Shown: positions 1 through 6,902, counted from the first letter of the stretch. The stretch is DNA of 8,952 bases from an uncultured Bacilli bacterium (GCA_947624075.1 CANQIM010000041.1:1-8952), one strand, 5' to 3'. Notes: generated from the sequence alone by a model not told the origin. A program made the numbers and translations.

Positions 1-1
1 T

Positions 2-38
2 ACAAATCTTTCTTTTTTGACAAAATCTTTCTTCTTTG
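2..38 (+). repeat. Imperfect tandem direct repeat across the -35 box
   Basis: Positions 2-19 and 20-38 are two adjacent copies of an 18-19 nt unit of the form ACAAA(A)TCTTTCTT...TTTG, differing by one inserted A and one T/C change. The -35 TTGACA lies at the junction. It could be a duplicated binding site or a chance pyrimidine-rich duplication; no function can be assigned. Confidence 0.5.
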
Positions 39-45
39 CTAGAAT
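17..45 (+). promoter_or_regulatory. Sigma-A promoter for the ankyrin-miaB operon
   Basis: A perfect -35 box TTGACA (17-22) and a -10 box TAGAAT (40-45) are separated by exactly 17 bp. Transcription would start near 52, leaving a leader of about 28 nt before the ATG at 80. A second TATAAT at 62-67 has no matching -35 and lies too close to the start codon to be preferred. The -35 box sits inside an imperfect direct repeat (2-38). Confidence 0.8.
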
Positions 46-79
46 ATATAATTGTCACGTGTATAATAGAGGTGTTAGG

Positions 80-712
80 ATGAAAAATGACAATTATATA
101 TTTACTTTAATTAAAAATAATGAATTTGATATAATTGAAGAAATGATTGAAAAGGGGAAAGTAGACGTTAATATTGTAGACGGGGTTGGAAATGATGTAG
201 TAATGAAGCTTCTTAAATTAAAGAAGTATGATTTAGTTATGCCTTTGATGAAGAAAAGAAGTTGGAATGTTAATAGACAAAATTATGATGGAGATACTTT
301 TGGACATATTTTAGCTCAAGATAATTCAATGAATGCTATTAAAATAATGGATGAGTTAAAAAGTAATAAGAAATATTTACCAAATATAAAAAATAATAAA
401 GGTGAAACAGCTTTAGATAAAGCAATTAATAATAATTATTTAGCATATGCTTTTAAAATTCTAGAAGATGAACGATTTGATTCGATAGATATTAATTCTT
501 TTAAAAATTTATTTAATACTTGTATTAGTAAGGATTATGGAACATATTCAATAATTAAGAATTTAGAAGTTATGATAAGTAGCTTAGAAAATAAGAGCCT
601 TAATGTAACATTAAGTAAAATAATTACTGATTTAAAGGAAAATTTTAGTTTAATAAGAGAAGAGATTTTAAAGAATAATAGATATGTTTTAAAAGCAATT
701 GTAGGAATATAG
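80..712 (+). CDS. Ankyrin-repeat protein
   Basis: The product is a 210-residue soluble protein built of degenerate ankyrin repeats, roughly at residues 5-34, 36-69, 70-105 and 106-140. Each shows helix-turn-helix spacing, and the clearest sequences are DGDTFGHILA and NKGETALDKAI, where T-x-x-H or T-A-L-D follows a glycine turn. The C-terminal 70 residues are helical without clear repeats. No signal peptide or membrane segment is visible, so it is probably a cytoplasmic protein-binding scaffold; its partner is unknown. I chose the ATG at 80 because GAGGTG (69-74) lies 5 nt upstream and the downstream sequence is repeat-like; the in-frame ATG at 17 falls on the promoter -35 and would add 21 non-conserved residues. 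Its stop overlaps the SD of miaB, so the two are translated from one message. Confidence 0.75.
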   Translation: MKNDNYIFTLIKNNEFDIIEEMIEKGKVDVNIVDGVGNDVVMKLLKLKKYDLVMPLMKKRSWNVNRQNYDGDTFGHILAQDNSMNAIKIMDELKSNKKYLPNIKNNKGETALDKAINNNYLAYAFKILEDERFDSIDINSFKNLFNTCISKDYGTYSIIKNLEVMISSLENKSLNVTLSKIITDLKENFSLIREEILKNNRYVLKAIVGI

Positions 713-721
713 GAGGAGTTT

Positions 722-2137
722 ATGAATTTACCTAATTATCAAGAGGCAAAAACTAGAGATGAGCGTAGTTATAAAAGAGTGAACTTTGAATTTGATACAA
801 AGATAAAGAATAAATACAAAGGTAAAAAATTTTATTTAAAGACTTATGGTTGTCAAATGAATGAGCATGATAGTGAAAATATAGAAGCTTTACTTTGTAA
901 TTTAGGCTTTTCTAAAGTCGATGATTATAATGATGCTGATTTAGTTTTATTAAATACTTGTTCAATAAGAGAAAATGCCCATAATAAAGCTTTTGGAATG
1001 CTTGGTAGAATTAAGCACTTAAAAAGTGAAAAGAAAGATTTAATAGTTGGCTTATGTGGATGTATGGCTCAAGAAGCTAGTGTTGTTGATGAAATTATGA
1101 GAGATTATAAGTTTGTTAACTTTGTTTTTGGTACTCATAATATGTATCAACTTCCTAATATTTTAGATAAGGCTATTAAAGAAAATAGACAAGAAATTGA
1201 AGTCTTTTCTCGTGAAGGTGATTTAGTCGAAGGATTACCTGTTGTTAGAGCTAATAAGTATAAAGCCTATGTAAATATAATTTATGGCTGCAACAAATTT
1301 TGTACTTATTGTATTGTTCCTTATACTAGAGGTAAAGAAAGAAGTCGTCTAAAAGAAGATATTTTAAAAGAAGTAGATGAACTAATACAAGATGGTTATA
1401 AAGAAATAACACTTTTAGGACAAAATGTTAATGCTTATGGAAAGGACTTATACGATGATTATACTTTAGGAAATTTATTAGAAGATATAGCTAAAAAAGA
1501 TATTCCTCGTATTAGATTTATGACGTCACATCCCTGGGATTTTACTGATAGTATGATTGAAGTATTAGGAAAATATCCTAATATTATGCCAAGTGTTCAT
1601 CTACCTGTTCAAAGTGGATCTAATAGAATATTGAAATTAATGGGTAGGAGATATACAAAAGAAAGTTATTTAGAATTATTTAATAAAATTAAGAAGACTG
1701 TACCAAATGTGGCGATTTCTACAGATATAATTGTTGGTTTTCCAGGAGAGACTGAGGAAGATTTTCAAGAGACACTTGATTTAGTAGAAACTTGTAAATA
1801 TGATAATGCTTTTACGTTTATTTTTTCCAAAAGAGAAGGAACACCTGCTTGTAAATTAAAAGATGATGTTTCATTAGAAGAAAAAGAAGAGAGATTGCAA
1901 CGACTAAATGAAGTTGTAAATAAATACTTTTTAGAGAATAATAAAAAATTAGAAGGAAAAGAAGTTTTAGTTTTAGTAGAGGGTGTTAGTGAAAAGAAAA
2001 AAATGTATTTTGGTTATAGTGATACAAATAAATTAATTAATTTTTCTTCTAATAGAGATTTAGAAGTAGGTAGTATTGTTAAAGTAAAAATAACTTCAGC
2101 AAAAACATGGAGTTTAGATGGAGAAGAAGTTGAATAA
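722..2137 (+). CDS. miaB: tRNA-2-methylthio-N6-dimethylallyladenosine synthase MiaB
   Basis: MiaB adds a methylthio group to i6A37 of tRNAs reading UNN codons, using two [4Fe-4S] clusters and S-adenosylmethionine. The 471-residue protein has the full family layout. The N-terminal UPF0004 domain has its three cluster ligands at C44 (TYGCQMNEHDSE), C80 (NTCSIRENA) and C114 (GCMAQ). The radical-SAM motif C190-x3-C194-x2-C197 follows (GCNKFCTYCIVPYTRG), and a TRAM domain occupies about residues 400-468. The TYGCQMNEHDSE and RENA blocks fit MiaB rather than RimO or MtaB. An AGGAGG (711-716) overlapping the preceding stop, 5 nt before the ATG, fixes the start. The next gene overlaps its end by 20 nt. 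In Bacillus the homologue (ymcB) also precedes ymcA and cotE. MiaB depends on earlier i6A37 formation by MiaA, which is not in the window. Confidence 0.96.
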   Translation: MNLPNYQEAKTRDERSYKRVNFEFDTKIKNKYKGKKFYLKTYGCQMNEHDSENIEALLCNLGFSKVDDYNDADLVLLNTCSIRENAHNKAFGMLGRIKHLKSEKKDLIVGLCGCMAQEASVVDEIMRDYKFVNFVFGTHNMYQLPNILDKAIKENRQEIEVFSREGDLVEGLPVVRANKYKAYVNIIYGCNKFCTYCIVPYTRGKERSRLKEDILKEVDELIQDGYKEITLLGQNVNAYGKDLYDDYTLGNLLEDIAKKDIPRIRFMTSHPWDFTDSMIEVLGKYPNIMPSVHLPVQSGSNRILKLMGRRYTKESYLELFNKIKKTVPNVAISTDIIVGFPGETEEDFQETLDLVETCKYDNAFTFIFSKREGTPACKLKDDVSLEEKEERLQRLNEVVNKYFLENNKKLEGKEVLVLVEGVSEKKKMYFGYSDTNKLINFSSNRDLEVGSIVKVKITSAKTWSLDGEEVE

Positions 2138-2465
2138 AGCATTAGATGAACTAATTTCTTTTGTAAAGAATAGTGATGATTATAAAAAGTGTGTGGAAAT
2201 AAAAGAAAAATTAGGGAAAAATGATGAGGTAGAAAGATTAGTCAAAGAGATAAAGAAATATCAAAAAGAATATGTAAAGACTAATGATAAAGAAATTTTA
2301 AGAAAATTAGATGATCTTACTAAAGAATTAGAAGCAATTCCACTATATAGTATTTACAATATTCATCTAGAAAAAGTAAATCAAATGATTGATATTATTA
2401 AAGATGAATTAACAAAATACTTTGATAATTTACTTAATGACAATGCAGGTGACTTACATGACTGA
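2118..2465 (+). CDS. ricA: YlbF/YmcA (RicA) family regulator
   Basis: This 115-residue, almost entirely helical and highly charged protein matches the Com_YlbF family: an N-terminal helix pair, a central KEIKKYQKEYVK-type segment, and a LEAIPLYSIYN block corresponding to the EEIPVIQEF region of Bacillus YmcA. In B. subtilis YmcA (RicA), YlbF and YaaT form a complex that carries Fe-S clusters, promotes RNase Y-dependent mRNA processing, and affects sporulation, competence and biofilm formation. Position directly after miaB and near cotE supports RicA over YlbF. The C-terminal cysteine region of Bacillus YmcA is not seen; the only cysteine is C25, so cluster binding is uncertain. The ATG at 2118 lies inside miaB with GGAG at 2109-2112; a TTG at 2130 is a possible alternative start. 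It ends with tandem TGA codons. Confidence 0.8.
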   Translation: MEKKLNKALDELISFVKNSDDYKKCVEIKEKLGKNDEVERLVKEIKKYQKEYVKTNDKEILRKLDDLTKELEAIPLYSIYNIHLEKVNQMIDIIKDELTKYFDNLLNDNAGDLHD

Positions 2466-3204
2466 TGAAGAATTAAAAGAATTAGTTGCTAATATAAAAA
2501 ATAGAAAAATAGAAAGTTTTGCTGACAAAAAGAACCTTTTTTTAGAAATTTATCATTTAGACAACGCAATAGATATAATTTATTATTTACAAAAACAAGG
2601 TATAGTAGATTTTAGTGATTTGATTATTAGGCTTGATGATAATAAGAGTAGTCTTTCAATGTATGTTTTACTAACTAGTAAAGCCGACTTTTCTAAGAAC
2701 TTTGATAATTTTATAAATCTTTATGAAAATACTAATATAAGTAAAAACGATGCTTGGCGTGATGACAATAAAAATATTTTAGAAAATATTCCTACTGAAT
2801 ATATAGCTAAGATGATAGCACTAAAAAATTTTAACTTAACAGAAGATGATATCGAAGTAATAGGGAAAGAAGTTTTAAAATATCAAAAACATTATTTAAG
2901 AGTAAAAGAAGACTTAGTTTTTGCTATAAAAGATGCTATTATAAGGAAAGCAACTAATAAAAATGAATATAAAATGTATAAAAACTTTGCTAAGAGATTT
3001 GAGAATTTAGCTGATTATAATTCTTATTGTAGAGAAAAAAGAACAAGACAAGTAGAAGAAGAGAAACAAAAAGTTTTAGAAAAAGAGCAAATAACTATGG
3101 CAAGAAGAAAACTTTATATTAGACTTTATAATTTGAATGATTCTTTACAAGAACAAGTTCCAGGTAAAAGTCTCATTAAGAATTTGACTTTCAAGAAAAA
3201 CTAA
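2458..3204 (+). CDS. Unrecognised helical cytoplasmic protein between ricA and cotE
   Basis: I do not recognise this 248-residue protein. It has no signal peptide, membrane segment or cysteine cluster; the whole chain is predicted helical by eye, with short amphipathic units that could be a degenerate helical-repeat fold (about residues 1-150). A strongly charged possible coiled coil follows at about 185-220 (CREKRTRQVEEEKQKVLEKE), and the tail is basic and ends in KNLTFKKN. I chose the ATG at 2458 because AGGTGA (2447-2452) is 5 nt upstream and it gives the usual 8-nt overlap with the previous gene; an upstream in-frame ATG at 2422 lies inside ricA without an SD. Translational coupling to ricA and position before cotE hint at a role linked to the RicA complex or to sporulation, but this is only context. 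Confidence 0.75.
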   Translation: MTDEELKELVANIKNRKIESFADKKNLFLEIYHLDNAIDIIYYLQKQGIVDFSDLIIRLDDNKSSLSMYVLLTSKADFSKNFDNFINLYENTNISKNDAWRDDNKNILENIPTEYIAKMIALKNFNLTEDDIEVIGKEVLKYQKHYLRVKEDLVFAIKDAIIRKATNKNEYKMYKNFAKRFENLADYNSYCREKRTRQVEEEKQKVLEKEQITMARRKLYIRLYNLNDSLQEQVPGKSLIKNLTFKKN

Positions 3205-3210
3205 AAATGT

Positions 3211-3240
3211 GTACTTTTTTCCTCCTGTAAGCATAAATTA
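3211..3240 (+). promoter_or_regulatory. Possible sporulation (sigma-K/E-type) promoter of cotE
   Basis: AC at 3213-3214 followed after 17 bp by CATAAATTA (3232-3240) fits the known sigma-K pattern (AC, about 17 bp, CATAnnnTA) and resembles the -10 of sigma-E. B. subtilis cotE is driven by sporulation promoters of these types. The drawback is position: a start about 7 nt downstream would lie in or just before the AGGAGG (3245-3250), leaving only an 11-13 nt leader. Treat it as a candidate. Confidence 0.4.
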
Positions 3241-3251
3241 AAGTAGGAGGA
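3220..3251 (+). promoter_or_regulatory. SD-sequestering hairpin in the cotE leader
   Basis: TCCTCCTG (3220-3227) is complementary to TAGGAGGA (3244-3251): seven Watson-Crick pairs, four of them G-C, plus one G-U closing a 16-nt loop. The 3' arm is the whole Shine-Dalgarno of cotE. There is no T-run after it, so it is not an intrinsic terminator. In a message reading through from the upstream operon, this would hide the cotE ribosome site. Confidence 0.6.
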
Positions 3252-3257
3252 TGACGT

Positions 3258-3797
3258 ATGGCTAATTATAAAGAAATTGTCACTAAAGCAGTAATTGCTA
3301 AAGGAAAAAAGAGTTTTACAACTAAAGCTAGTGTTAATGTAAGTAATAATCCTTCAACTATTTTAGGTTGTTGGGTAATTAATCATAATTTTAGTGGAGA
3401 AAAAGTTGGTAAGCAAATAGTTGTTAATGGAAGCTATGATGTTAATATTTGGTATTCCTATGACAATGATACCAAAACAGAAGTAGTTAAGGAAACTAAT
3501 CATTATAGTGAAGTTATAAATATGCGTTCTAGAGATGAAGAATCTTCAACAGAAGAAATCATTGTACGTAGTTTAAAACAACCTAATTGCTTAAAAGTAG
3601 ACATAAATGGAAATAGTATAGAATATGTTGTAGAAAAAGAATTGGGTATTGAATTAGTAGATGATGTAAAAGTAAAAGTAGAAGCTAGTGGAGATGAAGA
3701 TCCTTGGGATGAAATAATTGAAGAAGAAAAAGTAGAAGAGACAGAGAAAAAAATAGAAGAAGAAGTAAAAGAAAATTTTATAGATGAAGCAATTTAA
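3258..3797 (+). CDS. cotE: Outer spore-coat morphogenetic protein CotE
   Basis: CotE directs assembly of the outer coat on the forespore surface in Bacilli, forming a layer that recruits many outer-coat proteins. The 179-residue product resembles B. subtilis CotE (about 181 aa) along its length: the start YKEIVTKAVIAKGKK, the block LGCWVINHNFSGEKVGK, the block YDVNIWYSYDNDTKTEVV, and VRSLKQPNCLKV. The C-terminal 45 residues are strongly acidic (PWDEIIEEEK and following), as in known CotE proteins. It is intact and its position after miaB and ricA is the Bacillus arrangement with one extra gene inserted. AGGAGG (3245-3250) lies 7 nt before the ATG, but it is paired in a leader hairpin, and a sigma-K/E-like promoter overlaps that leader. 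Its presence is the main evidence that the host makes endospores. Confidence 0.94.
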   Translation: MANYKEIVTKAVIAKGKKSFTTKASVNVSNNPSTILGCWVINHNFSGEKVGKQIVVNGSYDVNIWYSYDNDTKTEVVKETNHYSEVINMRSRDEESSTEEIIVRSLKQPNCLKVDINGNSIEYVVEKELGIELVDDVKVKVEASGDEDPWDEIIEEEKVEETEKKIEEEVKENFIDEAI

Positions 3798-3811
3798 GTT
3801 GCTTTTTTTTT
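3787..3811 (+). terminator. Intrinsic terminator of cotE
   Basis: AAGCAA (3787-3792) pairs with TTGCTT (3799-3804) around a 6-nt loop and runs into eight or nine consecutive T. The cotE stop codon TAA (3795-3797) lies in the loop, so the upstream arm is coding sequence. The stem is short, but the T-run is strong. Confidence 0.75.
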
Positions 3812-3852
3812 CGAAAAAGTTTATTATATATTAAACATTTTGAGGTGCTATT

Positions 3853-4674
3853 ATGCTTAAATTAGATGAGGCTTTAGAATTGACTAAAGCTGTGCAAAAA
3901 AGAAAAAGTCAAGATATGCGTATTTATCAGAAAAGTAATGAATACTTAAAATTTATTTTTAATAATATTGATGTATTAGGAAAAGATGTTTTAACAGTAC
4001 TAGGATCAACTGATCAGTTTTTTGCTTTTGTAGATAAAAAAGCCAAAAAGATAGATGCTTTTGATATTAATCCATTAACAGAATATTATTATTTTTTAAG
4101 AAAATGGTGTTTTGCCAAGAATATTTGTTATCCTTTAGAAATAAAAGATGTAGTTATAAAAGAGATAATTAAAAAAGTTGAAGCTAATTCATTAGAAGAA
4201 ATGTGGGCAAAAGAATTTTGGAGCGAGTTTTATCAAAATAAAGATAGTAATGGATATTTGTTTTATAAGACAAAATATGAGAAGGAATGGGATTTTCCTT
4301 TAGAAAGTGTAGTTTTAGATTTTAGAAAATTAGAAAAAGAAAGTAAGTCTAATATAAAGTTTTATAATATAGATGTATTTAAAAAGAATACTTTTTCTTG
4401 TAAATATGACGTTGTGTTTATGTCTAATATTTTACAAAGAGCACAATTTGATAGTGAGAAATTAAAAATATGTGCAGATAATCTTGATAGAGTATTGCAT
4501 AGTGGTGGAGTTGTTTTATGTACTAACTTTATAGATAACTATAGAATATATGAGAAAATTAGTGAGTTTGAACAAGAAATGATGGGAGATGGATTTTCCT
4601 ATGAAGAGAAAAGAGGGTATAATCCAATATTTTATACAGAAATGCCCGTTTATTATACATATAAGAAAAAATAA
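3853..4674 (+). CDS. Putative Rossmann-fold methyltransferase-like protein (DUF3419-like)
   Basis: The 273-residue soluble protein shows the order of a class I S-adenosylmethionine-binding fold. A strand and loop with VLTVLGSTDQFFAF (46-59) stand where motif I is expected, followed by KIDAFDINPL (67-75) with the acidic residue that usually contacts the ribose. A late YDVVFMSNILQRA strand-helix (185-197) precedes the HSGGVVLCTNF element (216-226). The motif I loop is unusual (GSTDQ instead of GxGxG), as in DUF3419-type proteins, which are the nearest family I can suggest from memory. The substrate is unknown. GAGGTG just upstream of the ATG supports the start. It sits alone between the cotE terminator and the rpsP promoter, in the place where Bacillus carries mutS. 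No clear promoter was found; TATTAT at 3822-3827 is a weak -10 candidate. Confidence 0.55.
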   Translation: MLKLDEALELTKAVQKRKSQDMRIYQKSNEYLKFIFNNIDVLGKDVLTVLGSTDQFFAFVDKKAKKIDAFDINPLTEYYYFLRKWCFAKNICYPLEIKDVVIKEIIKKVEANSLEEMWAKEFWSEFYQNKDSNGYLFYKTKYEKEWDFPLESVVLDFRKLEKESKSNIKFYNIDVFKKNTFSCKYDVVFMSNILQRAQFDSEKLKICADNLDRVLHSGGVVLCTNFIDNYRIYEKISEFEQEMMGDGFSYEEKRGYNPIFYTEMPVYYTYKKK

Positions 4675-4691
4675 CTGTAAACAAAAAAAGG

Positions 4692-4720
4692 TTGACATAT
4701 AGTAGGAAAGTTGCTAAAAT
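4692..4720 (+). promoter_or_regulatory. Sigma-A promoter of rpsP-khpA
   Basis: A perfect TTGACA (4692-4697) and TAAAAT (4715-4720) are separated by 17 bp, giving a transcription start near 4727 and a leader of about 25 nt. No terminator is visible between the preceding gene (stop at 4674) and this promoter, so some read-through is possible. Confidence 0.85.
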
Positions 4721-4751
4721 AAGTATCAGTTAAGAAATGGAGGGAAAAAAT

Positions 4752-5027
4752 ATGGCAGTTAAAATTAGATTAACAAGAATGGGTGCTAAGAAAAGACCTA
4801 CTTATAGAATTGTTGCTACTGATTCTAGAAGTTCTAGAGATGGAAAATATCTTGAACTTATTGGAACATATCAACCTATTAATGATAGTGCAGTTAAAAT
4901 TAATGAAGAATTAGCTTTAAAATGGTTAAACTGTGGAGCTATTCCAACTGATACAGTTAGAAATTTATTTAGTAAAGCTGGTATCATGAAGAAATTTGCA
5001 GAATCTAAAAATGCGAAAAGAGGTTAG
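4752..5027 (+). CDS. rpsP: 30S ribosomal protein S16
   Basis: The 91-residue product is a complete bS16: MAVKIRLTRMGAKKRPTYRIV at the start with the RxGxKxxPxYRIV signature, then SRSSRDGKYLELIGTYQP and the AxxWLNCGAIPTDTVRNLFSKAG block. It binds 16S rRNA and is needed for 30S assembly. I chose the ATG at 4752; the ATG at 4737 overlaps the GGAGGG Shine-Dalgarno (4739-4744) and would add MEGKN, which S16 proteins lack. In many Firmicutes rpsP follows ffh and precedes rimM and trmD; here only khpA is linked, 3 nt downstream, and both are served by the consensus promoter at 4692. Confidence 0.97.
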   Translation: MAVKIRLTRMGAKKRPTYRIVATDSRSSRDGKYLELIGTYQPINDSAVKINEELALKWLNCGAIPTDTVRNLFSKAGIMKKFAESKNAKRG

Positions 5028-5030
5028 TTT

Positions 5031-5279
5031 ATGGATTTAGTAGAATTAACCGAAATGATTGTAAAATCTTTAGTACAAAATGAAGATGCTGTTAGTGTCA
5101 AAGAATTTCCTACTGAAGAAGAAAATGTAATACTTATTCAAGTAATGGTTGCTGATGAAGATATGGGTAGAGTAATTGGCAAAGAAGGAAGATACGCTAA
5201 TGCTATTAGAACTTTGGTCCAAGCTAGTAGCTCTTTAAAAGATAATAAATTTGTAAAAATCGATATAGATAAGTTTTAA
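5031..5279 (+). CDS. khpA: KH-domain RNA-binding protein KhpA
   Basis: KhpA (YlqC) is a one-domain KH protein; in Gram-positive cocci it pairs with KhpB (Jag/EloR), binds many RNAs and influences cell elongation and division. The 82-residue protein is the usual family length. The GRVIGKEGR segment (46-54) contains the GxxG loop (G50-K-E-G53) that contacts RNA, preceded by the IQVMVADED strand and followed by the NAIRTLVQAS helix. GAGGT at 5020-5024, overlapping the rpsP stop, serves the ATG at 5031. Pairing with rpsP is widely conserved. Its stop codon lies in the loop of the terminator at 5265-5298, so the rpsP-khpA message ends here. Confidence 0.93.
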   Translation: MDLVELTEMIVKSLVQNEDAVSVKEFPTEEENVILIQVMVADEDMGRVIGKEGRYANAIRTLVQASSSLKDNKFVKIDIDKF

Positions 5280-5298
5280 AAGGACTTATCTATTTTTG
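5265..5298 (+). terminator. Intrinsic terminator of rpsP-khpA
   Basis: ATAGATAAGT (5265-5274) and ACTTATCTAT (5284-5293) form a perfect 10-bp stem with a 9-nt loop, followed by five T. The khpA stop TAA (5277-5279) is in the loop. It is AT-rich but long for this genome and well placed. Confidence 0.75.
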
Positions 5299-5363
5299 TG
5301 TAAATGGTTTAGTTCTATTATTATAAAAAAGTGTTTTTACTTTCTTTTTTTTTACAGTTGGTG

Positions 5364-5369
5364 TAAAAT
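5364..5369 (+). promoter_or_regulatory. Possible -10 box for the uppS operon
   Basis: TAAAAT at 5364-5369 is correctly placed for a start near 5376, but the expected -35 region (about 5341-5346) is only T-rich (TTTCTT). A promoter is expected because the terminator at 5265-5298 isolates the uppS operon. Transcription starting near 5376 would leave a very short leader, so the real promoter may lie slightly upstream. Confidence 0.3.
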
Positions 5370-5388
5370 TATAGAAGAGGTACTAGAT

Positions 5389-6099
5389 ATGAATAATGAA
5401 TTGAATATACCTAAGCATATAGGTATTATAGTAGATGGAAATGGTAGATGGGCAACTGAAAGAGGATTGCCACGTAGTATGGGACATAAAGTTGGAGCTG
5501 AAAACCTAAAAAAAATATGTCTATATTTAGATGAATTAGGTGTAAAGTATTTGTCAGTTTACGTTTTTTCTACTGAAAATTTCAAAAGAGATAATAAAGA
5601 AGTAGACTTTTTAATGGACTTGTTTGTAAAAATGTTTAAAACAGAATTTGATGAAATAATAAAAAGAGGGATTAAAGTAGTATTTTCAGGAAGAAGAGAT
5701 AGACTTAGAAAAGAAGTGTTAGGGGCAATGGATTATTTAGAAGAAGCTACTTCAAAAAATAAAGGTAGTTGTCTAAATATTTGTCTTAATTATGGAGGAC
5801 AAAGTGAAATAGTTGACATGACTAAAAAAGTATGTCAAATGTATAAAGATGGTGAAATAACTTTGGATGATATAGATGTGGATTTTGTAAGTAAAAATCT
5901 ATATCAAGATTTACCACCAGTAGATTTTCTTATTAGAACAAGTGGTGAATTACGATTAAGTAATTTCTTATTATATCAGGCAAGTTATGCAGAACTTTAT
6001 TTTCCAAAAACATATTTTCCAGACTTTAAAGAAGAAGATGTTTTAAAAGCTATAGAAGAATTTAATAAAAGAGAGAGAAGATTTGGAGGAAATAAATGA
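5389..6099 (+). CDS. uppS: Undecaprenyl diphosphate synthase (cis-prenyltransferase)
   Basis: UppS condenses isopentenyl diphosphate units in cis onto farnesyl diphosphate to make the C55 lipid carrier for peptidoglycan and wall polymers. The 236-residue protein shows the family signatures: HIGIIVDGNGRWA (10-22) with catalytic Asp16 and the GNGRW pyrophosphate loop, RGLPRSMGH, VYVFSTENFKR, LNYGGQSEI, and RTSGELRLSNFLLYQ (183-197) followed by SYAELYF. I chose the ATG at 5389, with GAAGAGG (5374-5380) 8 nt upstream. An in-frame TTG at 5296 would add 31 hydrophobic residues encoded by the terminator and promoter region, which is not credible. Its stop TGA overlaps the ATG of cdsA (ATGA), so the two are coupled. 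Confidence 0.96.
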   Translation: MNNELNIPKHIGIIVDGNGRWATERGLPRSMGHKVGAENLKKICLYLDELGVKYLSVYVFSTENFKRDNKEVDFLMDLFVKMFKTEFDEIIKRGIKVVFSGRRDRLRKEVLGAMDYLEEATSKNKGSCLNICLNYGGQSEIVDMTKKVCQMYKDGEITLDDIDVDFVSKNLYQDLPPVDFLIRTSGELRLSNFLLYQASYAELYFPKTYFPDFKEEDVLKAIEEFNKRERRFGGNK

Positions 6100-6896
6100 A
6101 AAAAAGAGTTTTAAGTGCAATTATAATGGTTGCCATATTTGTTCCGTTCTTAATAGTTGGGGGAAAAGCTTTTGCTGTATTTATGGCAATACTTTCTGTA
6201 GGAGGACTATATGAATTAATTCATGTAAGAGAAGATAAAAAAGAATTTCCATATATTGTTAAGTTATTTGCTTATATGATAGTTATTTTCTTTACTACAA
6301 GAAATATTAACTCAATTACTTTTGAATTTAATCTAGACTATAGAGTAATGTCTTTAATATTATTTGCTTTCTTAAGTCCAATTGTATTCATTAATAATAA
6401 TAAAAAATATAATTTAAATGATGCCTTATTTTTAGTAGGGGCAGTATTATTTATTGGATTAAGTTTTAATCTAATTACAATAGTTCGTAATTTTGATATT
6501 ACTTATATCATATATTTATTATTGATAACGACAATTACAGATACATTTGCTTTATTTACGGGAATGCTTGTTGGTAAAAGAAAAATTGCTCCTTTAATTT
6601 CACCTAATAAAACACTTGAAGGGTGTTTAGGGGGATTAATTATGGGGACTTTTGTCGCAACAACATTTTATATGACACTAATAAATCCAAAGACATCACT
6701 AGTTTTAGTAATACTTGTAACAGCATTATTTTCAGTGATTGGGCAAGTAGGAGATTTGATATTTTCTGCAATAAAAAGATATTATGATAAAAAAGATTTT
6801 TCTAATTTAATTCCAGGACATGGGGGAATTTTAGATAGATTTGATAGTTTAATATTTGTGGTATTAGCTTTTGTGCTACTAATGGGTTTAATATAG
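6096..6896 (+). CDS. cdsA: Phosphatidate cytidylyltransferase (CDP-diglyceride synthase)
   Basis: CdsA converts phosphatidic acid and CTP to CDP-diacylglycerol, the precursor of phosphatidylglycerol and cardiolipin. The 266-residue protein is an integral membrane protein with about eight hydrophobic segments (first at 8-24). The CDS signature is complete at 224-252: SAIKRYYDKKDF then the LIPGHGGILDRFDSL block with the conserved acidic residues that bind metal and CTP. An upstream segment DTFALFTGMLVGKRKIAPLISPNKTLEG, given here as motif DTFA...G...GK...SPNKTLEG, also matches the family. GGAGG before the overlapping ATG supports the start. It lies between uppS and rseP as in many Firmicutes, but without dxr between it and rseP. 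Confidence 0.95.
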   Translation: MKKRVLSAIIMVAIFVPFLIVGGKAFAVFMAILSVGGLYELIHVREDKKEFPYIVKLFAYMIVIFFTTRNINSITFEFNLDYRVMSLILFAFLSPIVFINNNKKYNLNDALFLVGAVLFIGLSFNLITIVRNFDITYIIYLLLITTITDTFALFTGMLVGKRKIAPLISPNKTLEGCLGGLIMGTFVATTFYMTLINPKTSLVLVILVTALFSVIGQVGDLIFSAIKRYYDKKDFSNLIPGHGGILDRFDSLIFVVLAFVLLMGLI

Positions 6897-6902
6897 AAAG
6901 AG

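Noticed and set aside
62..67. TATAAT as the main -10 of the first operon
   Set aside because: No -35 at the right distance, and it is only 12 nt before the start codon; the TTGACA-17-TAGAAT pair is better.
4516..4698. 60-codon open frame on the minus strand
   Set aside because: It lies almost entirely opposite the end of the methyltransferase-like gene, has no ribosome site, and crosses the rpsP promoter; it is an antisense shadow.
4737..4751. Upstream ATG for rpsP
   Set aside because: It overlaps the GGAGGG ribosome site and would add five residues not found in S16 proteins.
5296..5388. N-terminal extension of uppS from a TTG
   Set aside because: The 31 added residues come from the terminator T-run and promoter region, have no SD, and are absent from the family; the ATG at 5389 has a good SD.
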